Shown here: positions 7,239 to 16,347 of the stretch, in pieces | Layout: each line of letters starts with the position of its first letter | Position numbering within the stretch: position 1 is the first letter of the stretch | Source of the DNA: Marinicella rhabdoformis | Lineage (GTDB): Bacteria > Pseudomonadota > Gammaproteobacteria > Xanthomonadales > Marinicellaceae | Reading direction: 5' to 3' | Assembly: GCF_009671245.1 (NCBI RefSeq) | Contig: NZ_VTFS01000006.1 | Span: 125,345-189,344 of the forward strand | Length of the DNA stretch: 64,000 nt | Program-made: the position numbers and the translations under genes | Notes under the pieces: generated by a model | What the model was told of the DNA's origin: nothing | The model's input: the letters and a program-made list of their open reading frames with translations, nothing else | The model's database searches: none

Positions 7239-10163
7239 TTAAATTGTGCCACACATGCCATCATCACCACTGATGACAGTCAGCCTGCTAAGTCGAATTG
7301 TTTTGGATTCAAACTCTACAGCATGCTGAAAATTTGGAATAAAAGTCACATCTAAATCGCCATACATGCCCTTTTTGACTTTGATATGGCCCCAAACCAC
7401 TGTACTCACTGCATTGGAATCAAATTCAGGTGTAAAGCCGGTGCCCTGCGTGTAGTAAACCTGCGCATATAATTCATCACCATGAATAGCGCTGCTTCCT
7501 GTCACCCAAAACTGTTTATCACCTCGATAACCATACCAAGTCAATAAAGCATTAGATTCTGGTTCTCCAATAATTTCTAAAAATAAGCCTTCACCAGGCT
7601 GTTCTGGGTCGTAATAAGAGCCGCTCGCACAAGAAGTTATGTCACTTGACAGGCCGTCAGACTCAGTGGCTTCTGACATCACCGTCAACCTTTCGACGGA
7701 CAGCTTACCTGACTCAAAGCCTTCAAAGTTTGTATCCCATTTCAATTGCGCATGATTCAAATCATCAAAAGTCACCCGCAAAGTGCCCCAATACTGTGCA
7801 TTCATGCTTGCTGGAAAATCAGTACCATCAGTGATGCTTAAATCAACAAACGCCCGGTTGCCGAGTATCATCCCAGTACCCGTCAACCACATGGGTTTAC
7901 CGTCTTCATGTGCAAACCAAGCCACATTTAGTTTCTGCTCTCCTCGGTGAAACACTTCAAATTGTAAACCATGGCCAGATTCATCAGGGTTAAACCACAT
8001 ACCACTGAATCGCTCATCCACAACACGTTTATGATTTAATTCTATCGTCATGTGTAAGTCAGCGGAATTGATCGGTGTGGCCATTTCAGGTTTACAAGCT
8101 TGATAGATACAATCTTCTCCACCAACTGCACGGTTATAATAAAGTAGCCCACCATCCACGGTCAGCAGAAAATTTTCGGTTTCAAGACCTAAGGACAAAC
8201 CATTGGTCGCAAACCACCCAGACTCATCACTAGTGTATGATCCAAGCAATTCACCTGACATACTGTGGACATGAACAGTGGCATTTTCAATAGGTTGTCC
8301 ACGCCATTTGTCTTTGATGGTTCCTGTAATAACCAAAGTGCGTTTCAATTCAAACTTGATTCCAGTAACATCTTGACCATTGATTTCCACCAAATTTCCA
8401 TCAGATAAATCACACTGATTTTTAGGGCAAGGTACTTCTGGATAAACGGCATCCAACCAACCCCAAGCGGCCGTTTGGTGTTTGATAGCTTGTTGGTATT
8501 TTTTACCGTTACTGGTTTTTAAATAATAGCGTCCATTTTGTAAACCACCCAATGAAAAAGTACCATCTTTCAAGGTATCTACATCCATTAAAAAGTTATG
8601 CTGTTCATCATAAACTTCTACACGTGCGTGAGCGACTGGGAATTCAGGGTTGCTGTCAGAGGCAATGACAGCACCAGTAATCACATACCCTCTGTTCATT
8701 TCAAAGTCAATTCCAGTAGTTTCTTGTCCCTCAATGACAGTAATTAATTGCCCTTGTGATAGGTCACATTTTTGACCATTACAAGCCACTCCTGGATACA
8801 CGTGGTTAATGTACCCTCGATTGCTTTGACGTTCTTCAGGGTTACCCGTTCTGACATAATACCTACCGGCAGGCAATACAACTCGATACTGGCCATTAAC
8901 TTGTTTATCTGATACCAAATTAAAATATTCATCATAAAAACTGAGCCAATGAGCATAATAATTAAGATCAGGGTTTTCAGATATCAGCAAACCATTGTCT
9001 GACAACCTATCAACCACTTCACCCGTTACTGCTCCACCTTGTTTTACCAAAACTGGAGGGACCTGTGTATTTGAATCAACTTTGAAAATTCTTGCCTCAT
9101 CATATTGACAAGATTGGTGATAGCATTGCGACCCTCCCAGTAAATAGCTGTAATTAAATCCCAGATAAGATGGCGACTTTAAATGCAAAAAATGATACCC
9201 TTCATTTACTCCGGTTATCAAATTTTTAGTGCGGTCAGTAGTTTGTTCAGCACCATAAAAATAGGCATTTGTATCTACAGAAATGGCATTGATATAAGTA
9301 TTGCCCTCTTTATTCGGAATGCTTCCGTAAACCCTTCCCCTGTTGAAATCCAAATCGATATTTCTTGATTGATTCAGCCCCTTTATCAAAGGTATTGTTT
9401 CACCATCACCTGAATGAATTTGATTGCGGCAAAACTTACAATTCCCGCCACCCAGTATTTGACTGGTGTACTGATGTTTTTCTATATAAAATTGATAATC
9501 ACTTGCTGGCAATGCAAAAACAAAGTGTGTATTTGTGATACTTTGTCCTTGGTTTCCTATTGTGGTTTGATTCAACTTGTAAAGAGGCTGCCTAAACCTG
9601 CCGTCATTAAGCGTCCTAGAATACGCAAAAGCATTAGAGAGGTAGTCAGAATAACCTGGATGGACAATCTCAAATACAGCTGCCCTTTCTAAGTCAATGT
9701 TGACCGCGCTACTGTTGTTTTCATTCTGTAAACTGATGATGTTATCATTATTAAATTCTCCAATGAATAATTCTTTGGCGCCACTTTCTGACCAAATTGT
9801 GGGCAAGTATCCGCGTTCAATTTGATTTAAATAACCAACAGGCGTCCACCTTATGGTTATCGCATATTCCCCATCGGGCAACTCATTAAATGTAAATTCA
9901 CCATTGGTAACTTCCATACTGTTTGCAAAAGCCCAGTCCCCAAACCTTGGGAGTTTGTAGTACAAGTTGGCGGTCAAATTCAGCTCTGGATTGATGTTGT
10001 TTTGAGTTACCGCATCACGAACTTGGCCTTTAATTTGACCAGTTCCCTCAGTTAATTCAATTTTTTCAGAAGTCTCTGGGAATGTGTAGCTTGCTTTAAT
10101 GTTCTTTGTGGCTTGTGTTTGAAAGGCCAAAAGGCATAACAGTATGAGCGTAATTATTTTCAT
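7239..10163 (-). CDS. Large secreted protein with carboxypeptidase-regulatory-like repeats and two WYDPE modules
   Basis: About 974 residues from the ATG at 10163, chosen because it gives a clean signal peptide (MKIITLILLCLLAFQTQA). The middle holds several beta-sandwich repeats of the carboxypeptidase regulatory-like type, each with a phrase such as TGIDFEMNRGYVITG or TGIKFELKRTLVITG and a following GRYYLKTSN strand. Cys pairs recur before them (CNGQKCDL, CPKNQCDL), suggesting disulfides outside the cytoplasm. The C-terminus has two tandem copies of a module at about 715-840 and 843-970, with signatures WFNPDESGHGLQFE and YYDPEQPGEGLFLE. The same module ends the serine hydrolase at 27602. 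Function is unknown; a surface adhesin or structural role is possible. The start lies only 39 bp from the divergent methyltransferase gene. Confidence 0.85.
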   Translation of the reverse strand: MKIITLILLCLLAFQTQATKNIKASYTFPETSEKIELTEGTGQIKGQVRDAVTQNNINPELNLTANLYYKLPRFGDWAFANSMEVTNGEFTFNELPDGEYAITIRWTPVGYLNQIERGYLPTIWSESGAKELFIGEFNNDNIISLQNENNSSAVNIDLERAAVFEIVHPGYSDYLSNAFAYSRTLNDGRFRQPLYKLNQTTIGNQGQSITNTHFVFALPASDYQFYIEKHQYTSQILGGGNCKFCRNQIHSGDGETIPLIKGLNQSRNIDLDFNRGRVYGSIPNKEGNTYINAISVDTNAYFYGAEQTTDRTKNLITGVNEGYHFLHLKSPSYLGFNYSYLLGGSQCYHQSCQYDEARIFKVDSNTQVPPVLVKQGGAVTGEVVDRLSDNGLLISENPDLNYYAHWLSFYDEYFNLVSDKQVNGQYRVVLPAGRYYVRTGNPEERQSNRGYINHVYPGVACNGQKCDLSQGQLITVIEGQETTGIDFEMNRGYVITGAVIASDSNPEFPVAHARVEVYDEQHNFLMDVDTLKDGTFSLGGLQNGRYYLKTSNGKKYQQAIKHQTAAWGWLDAVYPEVPCPKNQCDLSDGNLVEINGQDVTGIKFELKRTLVITGTIKDKWRGQPIENATVHVHSMSGELLGSYTSDESGWFATNGLSLGLETENFLLTVDGGLLYYNRAVGGEDCIYQACKPEMATPINSADLHMTIELNHKRVVDERFSGMWFNPDESGHGLQFEVFHRGEQKLNVAWFAHEDGKPMWLTGTGMILGNRAFVDLSITDGTDFPASMNAQYWGTLRVTFDDLNHAQLKWDTNFEGFESGKLSVERLTVMSEATESDGLSSDITSCASGSYYDPEQPGEGLFLEIIGEPESNALLTWYGYRGDKQFWVTGSSAIHGDELYAQVYYTQGTGFTPEFDSNAVSTVVWGHIKVKKGMYGDLDVTFIPNFQHAVEFESKTIRLSRLTVISGDDGMCGTI

Positions 10164-10202
10164 ATGAGGCATAATTTTAAAAAGTAGCAGTATAATGGAA
10201 TC

Positions 10203-10832
10203 ATGACTTTCGACACAAATGTATTTAATGCGTTCAATGAAAATGCAGACAAATATTATCAACGTTTTAAAAATGATTCGCAATACCACAACTGGTATCA
10301 GCAGCTGGTGGATTTGATGGCTGATGATGCCGATGTATTGGATGTGGGTTGTGGGCCTGGACTTTTGGCTGAGTTTATCTTAAGTCAAAAGCCAAAGAGC
10401 CAAATGCTCGGCATTGACCTGTCTGATAACATGATTGCTTTGGCGAAAAAACATGTCAGTCAAGCTGATTTTAAAACAATGAATTGCTTGAATGTCAATG
10501 AGTTGGAATGTTATTTTGATGTAATATGCAATGCCTTTGTGCTGCCCTATCTTTCACCTGATGATACAAAAACATTGCTCACACATTGTTGTGATCGATT
10601 GAACCCAGAGGGACTGTTATTCCTCAGCTGGATTGTTCACCCGACTTTAAAGCAAGAAACAAGCACATCAAGTGATGGCAGACACCACCTGGACATGTAC
10701 TATCATTCGCTTGAAATGATCAACACCACATTGAAACAACTCGGATTCAAAATATTATTCAAAGCGCAACAAGCAGAACCTTTAAGTCAGAAAACCGAGT
10801 GTTGTCTCATTGCTCAATTGAGCGAACAGTGA
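10203..10832 (+). CDS. Class I SAM-dependent methyltransferase
   Basis: A 209-residue cytoplasmic protein with the SAM-binding motif VLDVGCGPG at residues 45-53, the acidic loop GIDLSDNMIALA, and a third motif near ICNAFVLPYLS. The fold assignment is firm. The substrate cannot be told; small soluble methyltransferases of this type act on lipids, quinones, metabolites or tRNA. The gene is divergent from the large secreted protein and convergent with the EamA gene, so context does not help. Confidence 0.85.
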   Translation: MTFDTNVFNAFNENADKYYQRFKNDSQYHNWYQQLVDLMADDADVLDVGCGPGLLAEFILSQKPKSQMLGIDLSDNMIALAKKHVSQADFKTMNCLNVNELECYFDVICNAFVLPYLSPDDTKTLLTHCCDRLNPEGLLFLSWIVHPTLKQETSTSSDGRHHLDMYYHSLEMINTTLKQLGFKILFKAQQAEPLSQKTECCLIAQLSEQ

Positions 10833-10895
10833 TTGGCATATCGATAGTCGCACCAGAACAACCAATGAACACCGAATGAACAAGGACAGACAAGC

Positions 10896-11777
10896 TCAAT
10901 TATGTGTCGCTTTTTGTCTGCGAGCCTTCAAAGTCGCCAAGTATATGCCACTCAACACCAACAACAAGCCCCAATAATCATTGCTACCCATCGGTCTGTC
11001 AAAGAACAACACATCCCAAACCATCGATAAAGCCGGCTGTAGTAATAACAGCAAACCGACAATTGAAACAGGCAACAATGGCATGGTTCGGGTGATCATC
11101 ACCCAACCAATCACTTGGCACAAAACACCCAATGCCAGCATCGAGCCCAATGCCGTGACCGTGGTAATCATCAAATTTTGACCCGTCAGCAATGCTTCAA
11201 GCAACAGAATCAACGCGCACATCACCGACATCAGGCCTAAATTGGCCATCGCTGTCAAAGCACCCTTCTGCCCTTGTACACGGCGTAAAGACAACATAAA
11301 CCCGGTATATGCCAATGCCGTAGCGATACCATAAAATACACCCATGCGGTAATCAGCATCCAATTCAGACCAATGCATGCCCACCAATAAAAACAAACCA
11401 AAGAACGTCAAAGCCAAGCCCAACAAAAACCGCCAGCCTATCTTTTCATTGAGGAATAAGACGCCGAACAAGGTCATAAAGAATACTTGAAAATTACCCA
11501 GTACAGTCGCTAAACCGGGCCCAACATACAAAATACTGCGGTGCCACAACCACAAATCTGCGGCAAAGAACACGGCCACCAAAAACAATTGAGATAAATA
11601 TTGGCCACTCACCCACAACCTGCGTTTTTGAAACAAACAAATGGCAATCAACAACACACCACCAATCGCCATGCGATAAAAACCCGACACAGATGGTGCC
11701 AGCTCAGCCAAACGCACCCAAACACTAGACGTACTGATTAAAAACGCGGCAAACAACATAGTTAATACAGATTTCAT
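10896..11777 (-). CDS. EamA/DMT-superfamily transporter
   Basis: A 293-residue inner-membrane protein with ten hydrophobic segments arranged as two EamA repeats of about 130 residues. The first begins MKSVLTMLFAAFLISTSSVWVRLAEL; family features include the conserved FYRMAIGG after the first segment and VLFLNEKIGWR after the fourth. Members export drugs, amino acids or other metabolites; the substrate is not predictable. The C-terminus is short and basic (LKARRQKATHN). The promoter must lie in the 151 bp shared with the divergent vWA gene. Confidence 0.88.
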   Translation of the reverse strand: MKSVLTMLFAAFLISTSSVWVRLAELAPSVSGFYRMAIGGVLLIAICLFQKRRLWVSGQYLSQLFLVAVFFAADLWLWHRSILYVGPGLATVLGNFQVFFMTLFGVLFLNEKIGWRFLLGLALTFFGLFLLVGMHWSELDADYRMGVFYGIATALAYTGFMLSLRRVQGQKGALTAMANLGLMSVMCALILLLEALLTGQNLMITTVTALGSMLALGVLCQVIGWVMITRTMPLLPVSIVGLLLLLQPALSMVWDVLFFDRPMGSNDYWGLLLVLSGIYLATLKARRQKATHN

Positions 11778-11810
11778 GATGGCAAATGATGATGATTAAA
11801 GTCGCATTAT

Positions 11811-11848
11811 GGGGTTGTTTGTAAAAAAAACCAAATGACTTTAACCCC
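11811..11848. promoter_or_regulatory. Possible operator in the EamA-vWA intergenic region
   Basis: GGGGTT at 11811 and AACCCC at 11843 form an inverted repeat with a 26-base A-rich centre. It lies between two divergent genes. Whether a regulator binds here is a guess; the arms are short. Confidence 0.2.
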
Positions 11849-11928
11849 AAATGCCAAGTGCCCACGTATACATATACAAGAACGCAACATTGCGGCTTTA
11901 AAATTATCATTAACCACTGGAGTAAACT

Positions 11929-13776
11929 ATGAATAAAAGAAACACAGCATTATTAAAAACACAGAACTTATCAACCACTACCTTAAGAATCAATGTCAAC
12001 AAAATGATTCTAACTGCCGCCATTACATTGGCATTGGCAGCTTGTTCAAATCAAACCAATCCCGAAACAACTGCTGAGCAAAGAAGCAATAAAAATGACG
12101 AAGTGATTGTTATTAACCAACCCAAACCAGTCAGCAGAGATGAAAAAGATAACGTAACTACTGAAAATGTTTCTGTATTGGCCGAAGAAAGTGAAGCAAG
12201 TCTTACTCCTATACCTAGAGAGCACAAACAATTAACTGCCAAAGCCAAAAAAGAAGCCCATAACCATGCTGTCGCTGACTATGCCACTGCACAACAAAGT
12301 CATGTCACAGTCACTGGCAGTCGCATCATGGCATCTCCTGAACCCATGCCTTATTCGCCGCCAGTTGTTGATCGAGAAAACTACAAACATTTTGAAGACC
12401 AAGCCGTTCGTGCCGTATTGAATAACCCGATTTCCACCTTCAGTATTGATGTCGACACCGGTGCTTATGCCAATGTCCGTCGCTTTTTAAACCAAGGCCA
12501 AATGCCACGCCAAGACGCGGTTCGTGTTGAAGAGTTGATCAACTACTTTGATTATGACTACCCCACACCTGACAACAACAATCAACCCTTTCTCGCCACC
12601 ACAGAAATGGCACCTTCACCTTGGAACGAAAATGCCCATTTGCTGCACATCGGCATAAAAGGTTTTGAAAAAGATGCCAGCGAACGCCCCGCGGCCAACT
12701 TGGTGTTTTTACTGGATGTGTCTGGTTCAATGAACAGCCCTGATAAATTAGGATTACTGAAATCATCATTAAAATTACTCAGCAAACAAATGAACCACAA
12801 CGACAAAGTTTCCATTGTGGTTTATGCAGGTGCTGCCGGTGTAGTGCTTGAGCCGACTGCCGGTGACAACCATGCGAAAATTGCCCAAGCTTTGGATAAC
12901 TTACAAGCTGGCGGTTCGACCAATGGCGCGGCAGGCATCCACTTGGCATACCATCTGGCAGAACAAAACATGGTCAAAGATGGCATCAACCGCATCCTGA
13001 TTGCCACAGACGGTGATTTTAATGTCGGCACAACCAACTTCGAAGCATTGAAAGAATTGGTAGAAAAGAAACGTAAAACAGGTATTTCATTGACCACATT
13101 GGGTTTTGGTACTGGCAATTACAACGACCACCTGATGGAACAATTGGCCGATGTGGGTAATGGCAACCACGCTTACATTGACACCATCAAGGAAGCCAAT
13201 AAAGTGTTGGTCAATCAAATCAATTCAACCTTAATGACCATCGCCAAAGATGTGAAAATTCAAATTGAATTCAACCCTGATACCGTCAAAGAATACCGTT
13301 TGATTGGTTATGAAAACCGCAAATTAAAAACCGAAGACTTTGACAATGACAAGATTGATGCTGGAGAAATTGGTGCAGGTCACACAGTAACCGCTATTTA
13401 TGAAGTGGTGTTACAAGGCAACAAAGGTTGGTTAGGCGAATCTCGCTATCAGAAACACAATGCCAAAACTGGCTACAGCCATGAGCTGGCTTTCCTGAAA
13501 ATGCGCTACAAGCAACCAAACTCAGACACCAGCCAATTGCTACAATGGCCGATCAAACGTGACTTGATTCAACCCATGAACCGCGCCAGTGAATCATTTA
13601 AATTCGCCACCTCAGTAGCGGCTTTTGGCCAGTTATTGCGCGAAGGTCAGTACTTGGCAGAATTTAACTACGACGACGTATTGAACTTGGCCAGAACCAG
13701 TAAAGGCCAAGATCCATATGGATACCGTGGTGAATTCTTGCAAATGGTGTCATTGGCAAAAAGCTTGGCCAATTGA
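11929..13776 (+). CDS. von Willebrand factor type A lipoprotein, YfbK-like, with TVTGSRIM motif
   Basis: A 615-residue predicted lipoprotein: ITLALAAC is a lipobox with Cys39. A low-complexity linker of about 100 residues carries VLAEES (83-88) and VTVTGSRIM (126-134). Then come the YfbK-type conserved segment (STFSIDVDTGAYANVRRFLN), a vWA domain with an intact MIDAS D-x-S-x-S (Asp263, Ser265, Ser267), and a C-terminal DUF3520-like beta domain. vWA domains bind metal and partner proteins. A GGAG ribosome-binding site precedes the ATG. The gene leads into an ECF sigma factor 68 bp downstream and a membrane protein that shares both linker motifs. A role in sensing or signalling is inferred from that arrangement, not shown. 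Confidence 0.9.
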   Translation: MNKRNTALLKTQNLSTTTLRINVNKMILTAAITLALAACSNQTNPETTAEQRSNKNDEVIVINQPKPVSRDEKDNVTTENVSVLAEESEASLTPIPREHKQLTAKAKKEAHNHAVADYATAQQSHVTVTGSRIMASPEPMPYSPPVVDRENYKHFEDQAVRAVLNNPISTFSIDVDTGAYANVRRFLNQGQMPRQDAVRVEELINYFDYDYPTPDNNNQPFLATTEMAPSPWNENAHLLHIGIKGFEKDASERPAANLVFLLDVSGSMNSPDKLGLLKSSLKLLSKQMNHNDKVSIVVYAGAAGVVLEPTAGDNHAKIAQALDNLQAGGSTNGAAGIHLAYHLAEQNMVKDGINRILIATDGDFNVGTTNFEALKELVEKKRKTGISLTTLGFGTGNYNDHLMEQLADVGNGNHAYIDTIKEANKVLVNQINSTLMTIAKDVKIQIEFNPDTVKEYRLIGYENRKLKTEDFDNDKIDAGEIGAGHTVTAIYEVVLQGNKGWLGESRYQKHNAKTGYSHELAFLKMRYKQPNSDTSQLLQWPIKRDLIQPMNRASESFKFATSVAAFGQLLREGQYLAEFNYDDVLNLARTSKGQDPYGYRGEFLQMVSLAKSLAN

Positions 13777-13844
13777 ACAGTGAGGTCATTGATTTGCTCA
13801 ACTATTAATTTGTTCGGTGACTTAAATGCGCTTACAATAAAAAC

Positions 13845-14462
13845 ATGAACGATAAGCACATCGCCAACAACATTGACAGCTCAGCAGATGAACAACTGAT
13901 GTTACTTTTTGCCAACAATGAAAAAGACATTGGTATGGACAAGGCACAAAGGGCTTTTGACCGTCTTTACCAAAGACACAAAGGTCCTTTGTACCGCTTC
14001 GTTAAAAAGACCTGCAACAACGAACAAGACGCGAATGAAGTATTTCAGGAACTGTGGCTGCGCATCATCAACAACAAAAGCCAGTTCAACCCTGAATACA
14101 AATTCACCACCTGGGCGTACACCATCGCCAACCGACTGTTGATAGATTGGTTGCGAAAAAACGGCAAACTAAAAAATAGTGTTTCGCCAGATGAAACAAT
14201 TGATGAACTGGCTGTAGCACTTGGCGAGAATCAATTGGAGTTACCTGAAAATGAATTAGAACGAAAACGCATGGCCAAACAGTTAACCGAGGCCATTACC
14301 ACCCTGCCCGACCAGCAGCGAATGACTTTTGTTATGAAACATGAATCGGGCCTGAGTTTGAGTGAAGTGGCCAACGCCACAGATCAACCCTTGGAGCGCA
14401 TAAAAAGCCAATACCGTTATGCCATCAAGAAACTGAAACACACATTGGAGCATTGGCGATGA
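13845..14462 (+). CDS. ECF-type RNA polymerase sigma factor
   Basis: A 205-residue sigma-70 family protein with only regions 2 and 4. Region 2 spans about 30-100 (AFDRLYQRHKGPLYRFV; DANEVFQELWLRI; FTTWAYTIANRLLIDWLRK). Region 4 spans about 140-200 (ITTLPDQQRMTFVMKHESGLSLSEVA, then a recognition helix ending RYAIKKLKH). It should direct transcription of a small regulon when released from its anti-sigma factor. The next gene starts inside its stop codon (ATGA), so the partner is probably that membrane protein. No metal-binding or extra C-terminal sensor domain is visible. Confidence 0.92.
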   Translation: MNDKHIANNIDSSADEQLMLLFANNEKDIGMDKAQRAFDRLYQRHKGPLYRFVKKTCNNEQDANEVFQELWLRIINNKSQFNPEYKFTTWAYTIANRLLIDWLRKNGKLKNSVSPDETIDELAVALGENQLELPENELERKRMAKQLTEAITTLPDQQRMTFVMKHESGLSLSEVANATDQPLERIKSQYRYAIKKLKHTLEHWR

Positions 14463-15253
14463 GTAACACCGATTCAAATAATAACGATTCAAGCAACAAT
14501 GACACCATCAATGACTTGTATCAAGATTCAATAAAAGGCCAAGGCAATGAACAACCACCTGCGGCTTTGGATCAATTGATTCAACAAGCAGCCAAAGACA
14601 GCTTAAATGCGCATTCAGTTGTAACCAAAAAAGGCAACCGCAGCATGTGGATGGCAGCAGCCAGTGTGGCATTGGTTGCACCTTTGCTTTATTGGCTCAC
14701 CTTGAACCTTTCACCCACTGAGGTTCAACAAGCCGAAGATTATTTTCGTCAAGCTGATATGGAATCCGTTGCCCAACCCAAACCTGCGGCACAAGCGCCA
14801 CCCAAAGCTGATAAAAAAATGGCAGCAAAAGAAGAAGTCCTGGCTGATGAATATGATTTGGATGAACAAATTATCCAAGAACAAGGAAAAATCACCGTCA
14901 CAGGCAGCCGAATCATGAGGAACCCCAAAGCCGAAAATGATGGGGCTGATGATGAAGCCAAGTATGAACCTGTACTAGCAGAAGAATCGCAATCAGTAGA
15001 AGCTGAATCACCTGCCAAATTGAGCTTACAACGCAATAAAGCCTTACTTAAATCAGAATTCAAAGCGAAAAAACAACGCATCAGCAAAGACAGCATCGCC
15101 GACCCGATGATGGCATTGGAATGGCAACAGCTACAACAATACATAGCTCAAGGCGAAAAAGCCCAAGCCCAAGCCCTACTCGCCACCATGCAAGTAGATT
15201 GGCCAGATTATGATTTTAATGAGCTAATTGAAGCTATTGAAAACATAGAATAA
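14459..15253 (+). CDS. One-pass membrane protein, probable anti-sigma factor, with TVTGSRIM motif
   Basis: 264 residues. A polar, Asn/Asp-rich cytoplasmic N-terminus includes PPAALDQLIQQAAKDS, a short helical segment typical of sigma partners in this neighbourhood. One membrane segment follows at about 63-83 (MWMAAASVALVAPLLYWLTL). The periplasmic part is acidic and low-complexity, with ITVTGSRIM at 145-153 and VLAEES at 172-177, and ends in a helical domain (WQQLQQYIAQGEKAQAQALL). The ATG overlaps the sigma stop codon. It lacks a zinc-binding anti-sigma HxxxCxxC motif. The two shared motifs link it to the vWA lipoprotein in the same cluster. The anti-sigma role is inferred from position and topology. 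Confidence 0.8.
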   Translation: MSNTDSNNNDSSNNDTINDLYQDSIKGQGNEQPPAALDQLIQQAAKDSLNAHSVVTKKGNRSMWMAAASVALVAPLLYWLTLNLSPTEVQQAEDYFRQADMESVAQPKPAAQAPPKADKKMAAKEEVLADEYDLDEQIIQEQGKITVTGSRIMRNPKAENDGADDEAKYEPVLAEESQSVEAESPAKLSLQRNKALLKSEFKAKKQRISKDSIADPMMALEWQQLQQYIAQGEKAQAQALLATMQVDWPDYDFNELIEAIENIE

Positions 15254-15266
15254 ATGAAGCCATAGA

Positions 15267-15775
15267 GTTTACCCTTGCCCCGCAACAAATTCACCGTTCA
15301 CAAAAACCATTCAAAATAACGCGCTGTCAGCATGATAATTATTTCGTAGCTGCAGGGTTTACCCCTGCCCTTGCCCCGCAACAAATTCACCGTTCATAAA
15401 TACCGTTCAAAATAACGCGCTGTCAGCATGATGATTTTTTCGTAGCTGCAGGGTTTACCCCTGCCCTTGCCCCGCAACAAAATCACCGCACAAAAAACCC
15501 GTTCAAAATAACGTGATGTCAGCATGATAATTTTTTCGTAGCTGCAGGGTTCACCCCTGTCTTTGCCCCGCAACAAATTCACCGTTCATAAATACCGTTA
15601 AAATAACGCGCTGTCAGCATGATGATTTTTTCGTAGCTGCAGGGTTTACCCCTGCCCTTGCCCCACAACAAATTCACCGCACAAAAAACCCGTTCAAAAT
15701 AACGTGATGTCAGCATGATGATTTTTTCGTAGCTGCAGGGTTCACCCCTGCCCTTGCCCCGCATCAGGTTTACAA
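15267..15775. repeat. 96-bp tandem repeat array with GC-rich hairpins
   Basis: Five copies of a unit anchored on GTAGCTGCAGGGTT start at 15346, 15442, 15538, 15633 and 15729, so the period is 96 bases, with one 95-base unit. A partial copy precedes them. Most units hold GCAGGG-TTTAC-CCCTGC, a six-base-pair hairpin; the third and fifth have TTCAC in the loop. Copies 2 and 4 share one version of the internal sequence (CGTTCATAAATACCGTT) and copies 3 and 5 another (CGCACAAAAAACCCGTT), so the array grew by doubling a two-unit block. It fills most of the 573-bp gap between 15253 and 15827. No gene is credible inside it. Confidence 0.93.
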
Positions 15776-15826
15776 CCTATAATCAAATCTACATTAAAAA
15801 TTTACAAAAAATAATACCTAATCCAC

Positions 15827-16078
15827 ATGGCAAAACCGAACAAAAAAGGCCCAACAAAAACAATCGATATATTCTGTAGCCAATGCAAAACCCAGCTGTT
15901 CAAATACCGCAAAGGTGGCAAAGGCTCATTGGTCAAATGCTTCAAGGAACGAATCAGCGTAGATTACACCACCACACCTTGCACTTGCCCAAGCTGCAAA
16001 CAGACCTTTGCCCGTGACACATTGGTGCGCGGCACACCTGCATTTAAAATGATTGGCGGCAAAGTCTTCAGCAAATAA
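15827..16078 (+). CDS. Small zinc-ribbon-like protein
   Basis: An 83-residue basic protein. Cysteines at 17, 20, 52, 54 and 57 form two knuckles (CSQC and CTCPSC), and a further Cys38 sits in LVKCFKERIS; this predicts one bound zinc ion. It is cytoplasmic, with no signal peptide or membrane segment. I recognise the general layout as a conserved uncharacterised protein of marine gammaproteobacteria, but know no function; nucleic-acid binding is a guess from the charge and the zinc ribbon. It lies directly after the 96-bp repeat array. Confidence 0.75.
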   Translation: MAKPNKKGPTKTIDIFCSQCKTQLFKYRKGGKGSLVKCFKERISVDYTTTPCTCPSCKQTFARDTLVRGTPAFKMIGGKVFSK

Positions 16079-16347
16079 CCTGGTTTTATATAAAAAAAAC
16101 CTAAATACGGGCATTTATTAGCATTCACCCTCATTCTGTGACTGGATGATGATTTTTTACATTGATAAATGAAAGCTAAAATTTTCATTAGACTCACATA
16201 TATAACAGCAAAAACCTTCCCTTCATTATCAATTATTGTGATTTTTCAAACTTAGCATAAGAATCTAATTGAAACTTATGGTTTCATCTTCAATAATAAC
16301 TTGCTATTTTTTTAGCCTAAATATAATAAATGAGGAGTCTCACCCCA

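Noticed and set aside
15394-15764. Two minus-strand open frames of about 60 codons with a 32-residue repeated peptide (GRGKPCSYEKIIMLT) in the repeat array.
   Set aside because: The frames arise because the 96-base unit is a multiple of three. They break at the 95-base unit, have no ribosome-binding site and mirror the hairpin sequence.
16301-16327. TTGCTA and TATAAT as a sigma-70 promoter for the subtilase gene.
   Set aside because: The spacer is only 15 bases and the start would fall at the ribosome-binding site, so the leader would be too short.
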